Assembly (NCBI GenBank): GCA_032164245.1
Contig: JAVMKO010000010.1
Coordinates: forward strand, 43,298,848-43,362,847
Length of the DNA: 64,000 nt
Reading direction: 5' to 3'
Source of the DNA: Sternotherus odoratus
Lineage: Eukaryota; Chordata; Testudines; Kinosternidae
Shown: positions 10,019 to 20,287 of the stretch, one piece after another
How the letters are laid out: each line of letters opens with the position of its first letter
Position numbering within the stretch: the first letter of the stretch is position 1
Position numbers and translations under genes: made by a program
Notes under the pieces: model-generated
Databases searched by the model: none
Seen by the model: the letters and a program-made list of their open reading frames with translations, nothing else
Told to the model about the DNA's origin: nothing

Positions 10019-10790
10019 GAGGAGAGCCTTTCGGCGGAGACCGGTTGGTCCTTCATCCGATCCGCCACCGCAACAAAGAGTTGTGTTGTCTTTCTAAACG
10101 GTTTTGTGCGGTCTAAATAAAAAGCAAGAGCCCTTCTGACATAGAGTGTGTGCAATTGCTGTTCCCTTCCAGAGGTGTGGGGCTTCGGGTAGAAGACAGG
10201 GAGGAAAATGCCCTGATTAACATGGAAGGGAGAGACCACCTTAGGGAGGAAGGCTGGGTGGGGGCATAGCTGCACCTTGTCCTTATGAAAAACCGTATAC
10301 GGCGGCTCTGAGGTCAGTGCCCTGATCTCTGACACTGCATGCCGAGGTGATCGCTACGAGGAAGGCTACCTTCCAGGAAGGGTAAAGCAAGGAGCACGTG
10401 GCGAGGGGCTCAAAAGGGGGCATGGTGAGGCGGGAAAGCACAAGGTTCAGGTCCCAGGGTGGAATGGGACACTTAACGTGCGGGTAGAGTTTGTCCAGGC
10501 CTTTAAGGAAGCGAGAGACTATGGGGTCTGAAAAGACCGAGTGATCTGCTTGGCCAGGATGGAATGCCGAGATGGCCGCCAAGGGGACCCGAATGGTAGA
10601 GGTAGAAAGACCTTGATGTCTAAGGTCTAACAGGTAGTCCAGGATAACTGGAATAGGGGCTTCACTGGGGATGGTGTTGTGCTGCATACACCAAGCAGAG
10701 AAGCGGGTCCACTTTGCAGTATAGGTGCTTCTGGTCGATGGTTTTCTGCTTCCCAGAAGAACACCTTGCACCTCGGCCGAGCACAAGCGT
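10019..10790 (-). pseudogene. DIRS tyrosine recombinase
   Basis: The domain starts around Ser-Arg-Lys-Pro-Ser-Thr-Arg-Ser-Thr-Tyr, continues Trp-Thr-Arg-Phe-Ser-Ala-Trp-Cys, then Ile-Leu-Asp-Tyr-Leu-Leu-Asp-Leu-Arg, and Pro-Trp-Asp-Leu-Asn-Leu-Val-Leu-Ser-Arg-Leu. A frameshift near 10330 breaks the first catalytic Arg region (Ser-Glu-Ile-Arg-Ala-Leu continues in another frame). The His-Thr-Leu-x-Val-Arg-Arg-Ala-Leu-Ala-Phe-Tyr block with the later catalytic residues follows. It ends in Ser-Ser-Trp-Ile-Thr, before the domain end. Such enzymes integrate a circular DNA intermediate without target duplication. Confidence 0.85.
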
Positions 10791-10959
10791 TCCGGGCCCC
10801 TTAGCCATGCAGCAGCCATGCTGTGAGGTGCAGGGACTGAAGGTCCGGGTGGAGTAGCCGACCGTGATCCTGAGAGATCAGGTCTGGCCACAGCAGGAGG
10901 CTGATGGGAGGGGCCCTGGACAGTTGGAGGAGGGATGCATACCAACATTACCTGGGCCA

Positions 10960-12671
10960 GGCCGGGGCTATGAGGATCATACGCTCCTTGTCCCGTTTGA
11001 TCTTGAGGATCACCTTGTGCAGGAGCGGGATCGGAGGGAACGTGTAGAGCAGGTGGCCCGTCCAGGGAAGGAGAAAGGCGTCTGTCAAGGAGCCCCGGGA
11101 GCTGCCGCGGAAGGAGCAGAACTGGAGGCACTTCCTGTTCTGCCAAGTGGCAAAGAGGTGGATCTGGGGAAAGCCCCACTGTAGGAAGATCGGCTGGATG
11201 ACGTCTGGCCGAATGGACCACTCGTGTGACAGGAATGATCTGCTGAGGTGGTCCGCCAGCGTGTTCTGGGCTCCTGGGAGAAAGGAGGCCACTGGGTGAA
11301 TGGAGTGGGCTATACAAAACTCCCAAAGGAGGACCGCCTCTGACAAAAGGGGTTCGAACGTGCTCCACCCTGCTTGTTTATATAAAGCTGGGCTGTGGTG
11401 TTGTCTGTTAGCACCGCTACACAGTGACCCATTAGCGTGCCCCTGGCGGCCTGGCACGCTAATCGAACGGCTCTCAGCTTCCTGACATTGATGTGGAGGC
11501 GGAGATCGGCCTCCGACCGGCGGCCCGGAGTTCTGAGCTCTCCGAGGTGGGCTCCCCAACCCAGAGACGAAGCACCTGTCACTAGGGACATGGAGGGGCT
11601 GGGCGGAGGGAAGGGAACGCCCTGGCAGACAATGTCCTGATTTTCCCACCAGGCCAGAGTGGAGAGGGTAGCTCTTGGGATGGTGAGAAGGGCGTTGATG
11701 CTGTCCACGTTCGGCCTGTAGACCGACGCCAGCCAGGACTGGAGCAGGCGCAGCCGCAGCTTGGCGTACTGGGTGACGTACGTGCAAGCCGCCATGTGAC
11801 CCAGTAGGCTGAGGAACACCCGAGTCGTCACCATTGGGAAGGAGTGCAATTCTTGGATCGCCGACTGAATGGCCTGGAAACAAGGCTGTGGGAGGGATGC
11901 CCTTGCCACGGTAGATTCCAGGAGGGCCCCTATGAACTCGATTTCCCTGGGTGCGGTGGATAGGCCGAAGGGCAGGTCAGCAAATTGGTAGTGTTCCCCC
12001 GCCACGAGGGAACGGAGGTAGCGTCTGTGGGGGGGCTTTATACTGATATGAAAATAAGCGCCCTTCATATCGAGGGCCGTGAACCAGCCTCCCGGATCCA
12101 GAGACGGAATAATAGTGCCCAAGGTGACCATGCGGAACTTGGACCTGGTCATGTGGGTATTGAGTCCGCGTAGGTCTAGGATGGGCCGGAGGCCCCCTTT
12201 CGCCTTAGGGATGAGGAAGTGGCGGGAGTAGAACCCTGTCCCCCTGAACTCCTCTGGGACGGGCTCGATGGCTACCAGTGAGAGGAGCGACCTCACCTCC
12301 TGTACGAGGAGTTGCTCGTGAGAAGGGTCCCTGAAGAGGGACGGGGAGGGAGGGTGGGAGGGAGAGGTAGTGCTTGGCTGGTGCTCTGCCCCCGGGCGCA
12401 CCTTCAAAGTAGGGCTTAGACCCCTGAGATGCTTTAGGGGCCTGCTGTTTGTCCCCCTGCCGTGGCACGGAGCGACGGCGATTGCTACGCCCCCTCCGTT
12501 GGAAGGAGTCCTGGGACTGGCGAGGAGGAGGATAAAGTGCCTCCTCAGGGCTTGGAAGGCCGTCTCTGGGTTATCGGAGTGCATCCCCAGAGTTTTGAGG
12601 GTCACCCTCTTGAACTTGAAGGTCTGCAGGCGCGCCTCTGTGGTCTCTAAGAAGAGTCCCACACCTCCCAA
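10960..12671 (-). pseudogene. DIRS reverse transcriptase-RNase H, catalytic box deleted
   Basis: The RT begins near 12300 (Glu-Glu-Phe-Arg-Gly-Thr-Gly-Phe-Tyr-Ser-Arg) and runs through Pro-Ile-Leu-Asp-Leu-Arg-Gly-Leu-Asn and Ala-Leu-Asp-Met-Lys-Gly-Ala-Tyr-Phe-His-Ile, which keeps the first catalytic Asp. It then reaches Leu-Pro-Phe-Gly-Leu-Ser-Thr-Ala-Pro-Arg. There it jumps at about 11944 directly to Ile-Glu-Phe-Ile-Gly-Ala-Leu-Leu. The roughly 70 residues normally between, including Tyr-x-Asp-Asp, are missing. RNase H follows (Ser-Leu-Gly-Trp-Gly-Ala-His-Leu-Gly, Leu-Thr-Asp-Asn-Thr-Thr-Ala). A frameshift near 11350 moves the end (Asn-Thr-Leu-Ala-Asp-His-Leu-Ser-Arg) into another frame. 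Confidence 0.87.
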
Positions 12672-12914
12672 GGTCCTGTATAGTTTGCTGCATACCAGAT
12701 GGAAGGTTCAAGGATTGCAGCCACGCACTGCGCCTTAGGGTGGCCCCCAATGCGATCGTGCCGACCTCAGAGTCAGCCGAGTCTAGGGCCGCCTGCAGGG
12801 AGATTCTGGCTGTTGGCCAAAGCCCTAAACTCCTGATTGGCTTCCGAAGGAGCAGTACCCTCGAACTTAGAGAGTCCACGGTATGGCAAAAATGTCCAAC
12901 TTATTTTGGCCTGC

Positions 12915-14054
12915 TTAGCCTTGGGGCCTGCTGCCCGTGGCGCTCCTTATTGCGGAGTCCACCACTAGGGAGGAAGGAGGCGGGCGGACATACAGGTACT
13001 CATATTCCTTAGCAGGAATGAAGTACCTCCTCTCCACCCCTCTCTCTGTCGGTGGGATGGAGGCCGGAGTCTTCCATATGGTGGCTCTCGATCTTTTGAT
13101 CGTGTTGGTAAAGGGCAAGGCCAACTTTGCTGGTCCGCCCTTCGCTAGGATGCTCGCGACCGGATCGTCGAAAGCAGCAACTTCCTCCATTGGGAGGTTC
13201 ATGTTTTGTTTGGCCACTGCTTTCAACAGGGCCTGGTGGGCGGACAGGTCCACAGGCGGTGGACTTGCAGACAACGTGCCCGCCACCGCCTCATCCAGAG
13301 ACAAGGAGGAGAAATGTTCTTGCTCTGTTGGGCATGGGGCACGTCCTGGTAGGGAAGAGTAGCCGAGGACAGACCTGTGACTGTCTCGTCCGCTCCCCCA
13401 AACGGTGCCTGTCGGACCCCGGGCTCCGATGTGGCCACCACAGACTGGGCTCCCTGGGCCTGTTGGTATGCCCGAAGTGCCCAGGTGGGCCAGCTGGATG
13501 GTGCTGTGACCGGCTGTGCCTGTACCGAGCGCGGTGAGGCCGAGGCCAATGAGGAGGGCCACGGGGCCGCCGAGCTCACAATCGCTGTGCAACAGGCGGA
13601 GAACCGTGCCAGGATCGGGACCGGGCAGGCTCTCTGTGCCCTGAGCGGGAGCGGTGTCTGCTCCGCGACGGTACCGGGCTGGAGATCGGTGCCGGAATGG
13701 AGCACGGTGCCGGCTCAGAGACCGGTGCCGGGGTGATGGCCGTTGGCAGGGAGACCGCCTCTTGTCCAGTGCCGGAATGGTGACTGGCGCCGGGGTGGAG
13801 AGCGGTGCCAGGTAGGTCGCGGTGCCCGCTCGTAGAGCAGTGCCGTGAGTGCGATCGGTGCAGAGAGTGCGACCGGCGCCCCGATGGAGAACGGCGCCGG
13901 AACTCCAATTGGCGCTGAGACTCTGACCGGCGGCGAGACTGGGAGCGGTGCCGGGATCTTTGGCGAGGAGACCTAGCGAGGTCTCGACTCTGAGCGGCGT
14001 CGAGACTGCGACCGGCCCCGGGATGGAGACCGGTGCCGGGAGTGCGATCGGCAC
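12915..14054 (-). pseudogene. DIRS gag-like protein
   Basis: This open stretch of 379 codons ends in the gag-like domain typical of vertebrate DIRS ORF1: Ser-Leu-Asp-Glu-Ala-Val-Ala-Gly-Thr, Asp-Pro-Val-Ala-Ser-Ile-Leu, Thr-Ile-Trp-Lys-Thr-Pro-Ala-Ser-Ile-Pro-Pro-Thr, and Gly-Val-Glu-Arg-Arg-Tyr-Phe-Ile-Pro-Ala-Lys-x-Tyr-Glu-Tyr-Leu. The N-terminal two thirds (13400-14054) is low-complexity, Arg/Ser/His/Pro-rich, from tandem gccggtgcc-like repeats. The region up to 14500 holds further direct repeats (caacggggcctgaa, gcgccggagtc). Gag packages the element RNA. The start is not certain because no clear ATG context stands out. Confidence 0.75.
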
Positions 14055-14609
14055 AGAGAGATCAACCGGTGCCAGGACCCAGAAGGGTTTCCGGCAGCAG
14101 CCGCAGGCTCAATCATTGGTGCACAGAGGAGAATGTCGACGTTATCAGCTCCCTAGCGGCAGCAAAGTCTCCGGTGGAGGGTAGGGGCTGCTGCTGCGCT
14201 GGCACTCTGAGGGGCGAGCTTGCCCGCACCAGACTCAACGGGCCTGAGACGGCGCCGGAGTCAACGGTGCCGGCGGCTGTTGCCCTGAACGCTCCCTCAC
14301 GGGATGCAGTTCTACGGGCGGCACCAGACTCAACGGGGCCTGAAGTGGCGCCGGAGTCCACGGTGTCGGTGCCTGCAGCTGTAGCCCTGAAGGCTCCCTC
14401 ACGGGATGCTGTTCACGGCGGGCACCGGACTCAACGGGGCCTGAAACGGCGCCGGAGTCCACGGCGGTTTGATGGACGTCGCCTTGGAGCGGGTCCCAGT
14501 GGCTCATCCGATGCAGGCGCGAGGGTCGCCTCCATGAGGGCTGTCTGAGGCAAGACTTTGTCTTTCTGGAACGCAGCTTAAGTCTTCACTTGTCCACCAG
14601 ATGAGAGTC

Positions 14610-14882
14610 TGTTATTTAATAATTAAAAAAAAAAAAAGAGTTGTCCGAGCAGCAGCCCGACCGCTACACAGGGTCAGGGCGGCAGCTCCACAGCCCGCCC
14701 GCTGCCTGGACCCGGGCGGCAGCCGGCAGCCAGCCCGCCCACTGCCTGGACCCGGGCGGCAGCCGGGAGCCGGCAGCCAGCCCGCCAGAAATGGATCAGA
14801 AATGCATCAGACTTGCTCAGAAATTTTGTCCGTTGCATCCGAAGTCCGTTAAATCGAGGTCCGTTAAATCGAGGGTTTACTG
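14610..14882. mobile_element. TA-target GC-rich MITE in DIRS leader
   Basis: The right end is ccgttaaatcgagggtttactg, followed by TA (14883-14884). The centre holds three copies of a gacccgggcggcagcc unit. The left part, tttaataattaaaaaa then cgagcagcagcc, is the inverse of 150-200 of the copy at the window start. The left terminus is degraded or lost. DIRS leader sequence continues on both sides, showing this is a later insertion. Confidence 0.7.
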
Positions 14883-15139
14883 TACTACAAAGCTAGGAGA
14901 AAAGAGATCGCTAAAGAGCAGAGCTCCAATGTTCCAACAACCAGCAAGGGCCGTAAGAAGGAACTGAGGGTGGGGCTGGGTCGCAGGGGTACTTATACGG
15001 CGCCATGGAGGCGCCACTCCAGGGGGCTCCCTACCGACCCAGCCTGTAGCTAGGGGAAAAATCTCCCTGGCAACTGTGTGCCCGCGGCGCGTGCACCCCT
15101 ACATGGAATGCATGTGAGCAATCACTCAAAGAAGAACTT

Positions 15140-16362
15140 GCTCAATGTAACTATCATTCATTAGCTATATTCTTGGACTAGTATAGGGGTTACAGCTAGG
15201 CACATGACAGCTTCTTTTTGACTTTTTGTTAGAAAATGTTATAATCAGAGATTGTAATCAGCATTTTTTCCCCTGGTTTCTATGGTCATGCATATGTATA
15301 TTAAGTCATTCAACAAACATACCATGTATTTTTAACTTTATTTTAACCTGATTTGAAAACAGTCTTCAAAAAACACATTTTTAATAGCCACTTTATTATA
15401 GACTCACTTAAAAATATATTAAGTCAAGAATCCCACTAAAAGAAATCATTTGGACACCAAACATCCGTCAACTGTTTGATAATGAATGATGTTCACCGCC
15501 TCATACTTCAGCAGCAGCACAATACAATGGTAGGAACATTCTCACCACAAAGCATTTTAGACAATAGAACTTCAGTGTTTTCTGTACTTTCACCCAACTT
15601 TGGCTTGAATGAAAGAAAATACAACTGAGAAACTATGCCCCAGAGGGTCAGTTGTTCAGAGTCCCACTTGCCCAGGATCACACCGGGAGTCTGTGGTACA
15701 TCAGGGACTTGGACCCAAAGCTCTCAAGTCCTAGTCAGGACCCTAACCAGCAGACCATCTTTCTTCCCTATAGTCATATTATATAAAGCAAAATACAGTT
15801 TACACACAAAATGCAGCTTGATTAGACAGCTTTATTATTTTTGTGCAAAAATTTATTTTTTTCCTCAGGTGCGACACTGCAAAAAGACATCGGAGTGCAA
15901 TATTTCCAAACTTCAGAATTCATATTGCATTCTTGGTAGTAAAACTGGTGAATATTAAAGTCCCAACAAAAGTCAAGAATTATGTTTAACATGTTATTGT
16001 TAGATACCTAACCGACACAGCAAGATGTCATTCACATATCAACACATACAATCCAGACAACCCAGTATTCTATAATGTAAGGTTGCCAGGCTAGGGTACG
16101 GTTTTATTCTCCAAAGTATCAGTTCTTGCCTCTTTAGTGTCAGGTCTTGAACTGCACAAGCACATAGAACTTATTACCCCCAACTACATTTTGTTACAAT
16201 GGTCTCTGCAGGTAAAATAATTAGGAAATGCAAGACAGACTCACTCTGAGTGTGATGACTCAGGCATAACCAGCAGGCAAGCGTGAGCGCTACACGGACA
16301 AAGCTATTTTTACGCAGTATCTCTTAAGCTCTTTCGTCTTAACAGCTGCTGGCATTGCTTAC
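15140..16362. other. Intron 9 proximal part, with an old MIR-like SINE
   Basis: AT-rich DNA. At 15625-15765 (antisense) the words ggatcacaccgggagtctgtgg, gacttggacccaaa and ctaaccagcagaccatc resemble a MIR/CORE-SINE internal region. The rest holds nothing I recognise. Confidence 0.5.
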
Positions 16363-16472
16363 CTGTTGAGTACTGATTCTTTGTCTGCTAGACGGCTTTT
16401 AATTTTACTAGTAAGATAGTCCAAGAAGAGTGTCCAAATGTCTAAGCAAGAAAAGTAACCTTCATGGGTAGG
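16363..16472 (-). CDS. XPO6: XPO6 exon 9
   Basis: This exon has 36 codons plus two bases, starting Pro-Thr-His-Glu-Gly-Tyr-Phe-Ser-Cys-Leu and ending Asp-Lys-Glu-Ser-Val-Leu-Asn (about residues 410-445). The acceptor is gtgtatttcag and the donor is AACAG|GTAAGC. The two trailing bases AG join G of exon 10 to make Arg. Ala and Ser replace the Gly and Ala I recall in Leu-Gly-Asp-Lys-Glu-Ala. It is followed by the 10.4-kb intron 9, which is filled with retrotransposons. Confidence 0.94.
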
Positions 16473-17049
16473 CTGAAATACACAAAACCCCATGTTAAAC
16501 ATTATGAATGGCAGTAAAATATACGTCATCTGTCGTCAGAATTTGAGTTACTGTTTACTTTCAAGAATGGGACAACACTTCCATTAATTGATGCGGATTT
16601 GCTTCAGGGAGGAATTTTCCATGTCACTTGAAAAAAACCCTACTTGCCTCAACTGTCAAACATGGAGTGAAGTCTGGGCTTAGGACTGGAAGCATCCCAG
16701 GCTCTAGTTCCGCTTTTGACTGACTCCCCTTATGGCTTTGAACAAGCAAGTATCTTTCCTGTCACAGTTCCCACCTCAATCAACATATGAATAATTATAA
16801 GTGCAAATAAGGTCGTAAATTTAATTGAATGGTGTGAAAGCAGTTAACCTTGTAGCAGGTTAAAGGTGACACTCACTTTAGTTCATGGTATGTGGGAGTG
16901 GGGGAGAAGAGATAAAAGTCAGCCCCCATGAAGCCTGAGAGAAGCTGTAAAAGCAGCTTTTTTTTGGTCACTTCTGACACTGCTATCTCCCAGCATAGAT
17001 ATATGGAGGTTATACAGAGACTTAAAAAAATACATTTCTCCAAACCCAA

Positions 17050-17643
17050 TTAAAACTGGCATTAGAAAAGGTTCAGAGAAGGGCAACTAAAATGATTAGG
17101 AGTTTGGAACAGGTGCCATATGAGGAGAGATTAAAGAGGCCAGGATTTTTCAGTTTGGAAAAGAGGAGACTAAAGGGGATATGATAGAGGTATATAAAAT
17201 TATGAGTGGCGTGGAGAAAGTGAATAAGAAAATAAGTTATTTACTTGTTCCGATAATATAAGAACTAGGAATCACCATATGAAATTAATGGGCAGCAGGT
17301 TTAAAACAAATAAAAAGAAGTTCTTCACACAGCACATAGTCAACCTGTGGAACTCTTTGCCTGAGGAGGTTGTTAAGGCTAGGACTATAACAGGGTTTAA
17401 AAGAGAACTGGATAAATTCATGGAGATTAAGTCCATTAATGGCTATTAGCCAGCTGGGTACGGAATGGTGTCCTTAGCCTGTCTGTAAGAGGGTGGTGAT
17501 GGATGGCGGAGAGAGATCACTTGATCATTACCTGTTCGGTTCACTCACTCCGGGGCACCTGACATGGGCCACTGTCGGTAGATAGGATACTGGGCTGGAT
17601 GGACCTTTGGTCTGACCAGTACAGCCATTGTTATATTCTTATG
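17050..17643 (+). mobile_element. CR1 LINE 3' part
   Basis: Plus-strand CR1 3' region: ggttcagagaagggcaac, ggatatgatagaggtatata, gaagttcttcacacagcaca, gtggaactctttgcctgaggagg, and the tail gctggatggacctttggtctgacc. 5'-truncated, with a few indels. Lies in intron 8, opposite in sense to XPO6. Confidence 0.92.
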
Positions 17644-17974
17644 TAAAACAGCAACAAAATATAAGCCAGCCAAGTCATTCATGCAAGATAACTAGATCTG
17701 ACTGATTTTCCACTATTTGGGGCCAGGAGCAAGATTTCCTATATGTTATGCCATTAGAAAGTGCATGAAGGCTTCCAAGAAGTCCCAAGGTGTTAAGCCA
17801 GTAGAAATCTGCACAATAACATGTTTAGCTGCTAAAAGGGCATGAAACTGAAGTTTTAGTGTGCTGCCTTTGATGATCAGAATTATTGGGAAATAAGCTA
17901 TCCTTTACTCATATCATACACGGTTAGGACATACAAAGAAGGATGGAATAAGAAAAGCAGTGTCGGTGCTGTAC

Positions 17975-18101
17975 CTGATGAAAGGTGTATTTGAACAAGA
18001 GAGCCAAAAATTCAACCACAGGGAACTGAGAGTATGATTCAATCCTCCTTAGGTGGACGCTCACAAAGAGACGCAGAAAATCTGTAAACTTCTCAATGTA
18101 A
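17975..18101 (-). CDS. XPO6: XPO6 exon 8
   Basis: This 127-nt exon completes Ser and then encodes Tyr-Ile-Glu-Lys-Phe-Thr-Asp-Phe-Leu-Arg, on to Phe-Lys-Tyr-Thr-Phe-His-Gln (about residues 367-409). The acceptor is ttttcctctag and the donor is CAG|GTACAG. It ends in phase 0. One Ala replaces the Thr I recall in Glu-Phe-Leu-Thr-Leu. It continues the HEAT-helix solenoid of the exportin. Confidence 0.94.
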
Positions 18102-18858
18102 CTAGAGGAAAAAGGAGAGAAAACAATTTATAAAACACGAAAGAAGCCATGGAGGAAAAACAATTTCACTGAAATAGTGAAAAATTCACTCAAAGCCCTG
18201 TTATTAAAGAAAAACTACATTTAATAGCTAGTAGTACAATTAAAATATAAAGCCCTGCAACAATTACCTACAGGACGGGAAACCCTTCATTCCATTAACA
18301 CCTGAAACACAGCAGAAAAGACAGTCTAGTCAAAAGCAACTTTAGCGTTCAGATAAAACAATGTGAATTAAATAAGGCCTTCAGATAAGCAACCCTCTTA
18401 CTACTACAAATATTTAGCAGCAAGACCCATCGTAGCTGAATGAATACCGATGGGGTTAATCAACAGAATGTAGCACTCAGGAGATACTGTTGAATGGGAT
18501 AAACACAGACATTGGGAATTGATTTTCTGGTATAACACACACACCAACGGCAACACCCATGTCACAGAGATAAATAGAAAGTACACTGTGGACTGGGGGG
18601 ATATAACCCAGTAATTCGTGCGTCAAGTCCAAGAGCTTGTGATTGAATTAGACCATCTGTTTTAGGAAGAGAGGAAGTCTTGATTTAAATGCTCATCAGT
18701 TTTTTCTCTAGATCTAGGATTAGTCAGTTTCACGATTAAGACTGTGTCTTTCTGATGCTACAGTATATGAAGTGAAGGGCCTAAAAAGAAACCTACCACC
18801 AAAATTCAGACACACTTTCATGGCAGTGTAAGTAGTTAAAGCTTCAAGAAAGCATTGC

Positions 18859-18889
<31 letters not shown>

Positions 18890-19656
18890 GGGCACTGCAG
18901 TGTGGGCTGTTACTGTGGAAGTGAACATGCACTGTGCTATATGGCGCTTTAGGATATCATTTTAATTACGTATTGACTGCAAGAAGACAACTACCTGTAT
19001 GCCATCACTACACAGGATGCTTTATGGAACATTCGAATATCAAGAACCCCATTGATGTAGTTACATAATTGCACTGCTGAAAAGCTGATCTCACCCACCG
19101 ATGTGACAGCTTAGAGTTCTTAAAGAACAAAGAGTATTTCAAGAAATTTTCAAAAAAAGAAACAATCACACAGCTGAAGACACCAAAATCATTTTAGTGG
19201 AAAAACTCTAAGACACTCAGGAACGACAGGCCCTTATTACAGCTGTGCTGAGGGGAAACACTATTTCTCTGGCATCCTTCACTGTCAGAAAAATTGTTCC
19301 TTTTAGCTGAACAAAACTAGCTCCAATCTAGAGTCACTACTGAACAGGAACAGCAAGTTGCATTATTCCCTGACTGGTCACTATGAATCTCTGGACCTGC
19401 ACAATTGCTGGAATGCATGAGGTAGTAAGATTATATTTATAGTTCATTTGGCACCAGTCCCCTTGGCAAGCGGGACTCCCACTAAGCATGTACTGGTCAT
19501 TGGCCAAATACTTCAAAACTAAAGCGACCTAGTGGGAAACAATTATCCTGAGTTCAGTGCTTTCTTTAAGTCAAGATCTAATCCAAGTTCTGCTGAAAGT
19601 TTCATATGGATGTAGGCCTCTAGGAGCCACTAAGTCAGTCATTAGCTTTGGAATTA
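18102..19656. other. Intron 7, upstream part; no gene seen
   Basis: AT-rich intronic DNA with an A-run at 18861-18882. No recognisable repeat or open frame. Confidence 0.5.
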
Positions 19657-20287
19657 CAGTGGAGCCCCGCTATAACACGACCGATGGTATCCAAGAAATC
19701 CCATCACGCTAAATGCAGGGTCGCCTTATAGCAGGGTTCCACTCCCCGGTAGGTGGGGGCTGCAGCTTCTCTCCCCGTTGCCCAGAAGGGGAGAGAAGCT
19801 GTGGCCCCGCACCTGTTGGGGACAGAGAACTCCGGGGCTGCAGCCCCGGAGTTCTCTGTGGAAGCCACCCCCACCGGGGGCAGGGAACACTGACGCCTGC
19901 AGCCCCGGAGTCCCCTGTAGCCTCGGAGTCCCCTATCAGGCGTGGGGCCGCAGCTTCTCTCCCAGCGGGGAAGCTGGGAGAGAAGCTGCAGCCTGCACCT
20001 GCTGGGACAGGGGACTCCAAGCCCCACTGGGAGAGAAGCTGAGGCCCCGCGCCTGCCAGGACAGAGGACCTGCCAGGACAGGGCTTCATGTGCCCTGGTG
20101 TCTCCTGCCCCTGGTAGGCGCGGGGGCAGCGGCTTCCAGAGAAGCCGCTGCTGGAAGCCGCTGCCCCACACCTGCCGGGACAGGGGACTCCGTGGCCCCC
20201 GCGCCTGCCAGGGACAGAGAAAAAGAACTTGGGAGCCACGGTATAATCACGCTATAATCGAACTTGCATTATTGCGGGGCTCCACTG
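19657..20287. mobile_element. 631-bp TA-target MITE with GC-rich interior
   Basis: Inverted ends cagtggagccccgctataa and, at the right, cgaacttgcattattgcggggctccactg. TA on both sides (19655-19656 and 20288-20289). The ends fit a Tigger/pogo-like element. The interior is a GC-rich array of inverted and direct pieces (cagcttctctcccNgttgcc, cctgccgggacaggggactcc) that gives open frames on both strands; these are repeat artefacts. No transposase. Confidence 0.88.

Larger units (their letters stand above)
10019..15139 (-). mobile_element. DIRS tyrosine-recombinase retrotransposon (near full-length, 3' truncated)
   Basis: On the minus strand, 5' to 3': a 5' untranslated/terminal region (15139-14885), a nested MITE (14882-14610), more leader, a gag-like gene (14054-12915), RT/RNase H (12671-about 10960) and a tyrosine recombinase (about 10790-10019). 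The 5' end reads ttcttctttgagtgat, matching the inverted terminus of the second DIRS at about 44821. The 3' terminal repeat is missing: recombinase sequence stops at the PLE border near 10018. The body is strikingly GC-richer than its surroundings. It lies in the same sense as XPO6. Confidence 0.88.

Noticed and set aside
12937..13362. Plus-strand open frames over 12370-14550 (several of 80-170 codons)
   Set aside because: Antisense to the DIRS gag and RT; GC-rich composition keeps them open. No family resemblance.
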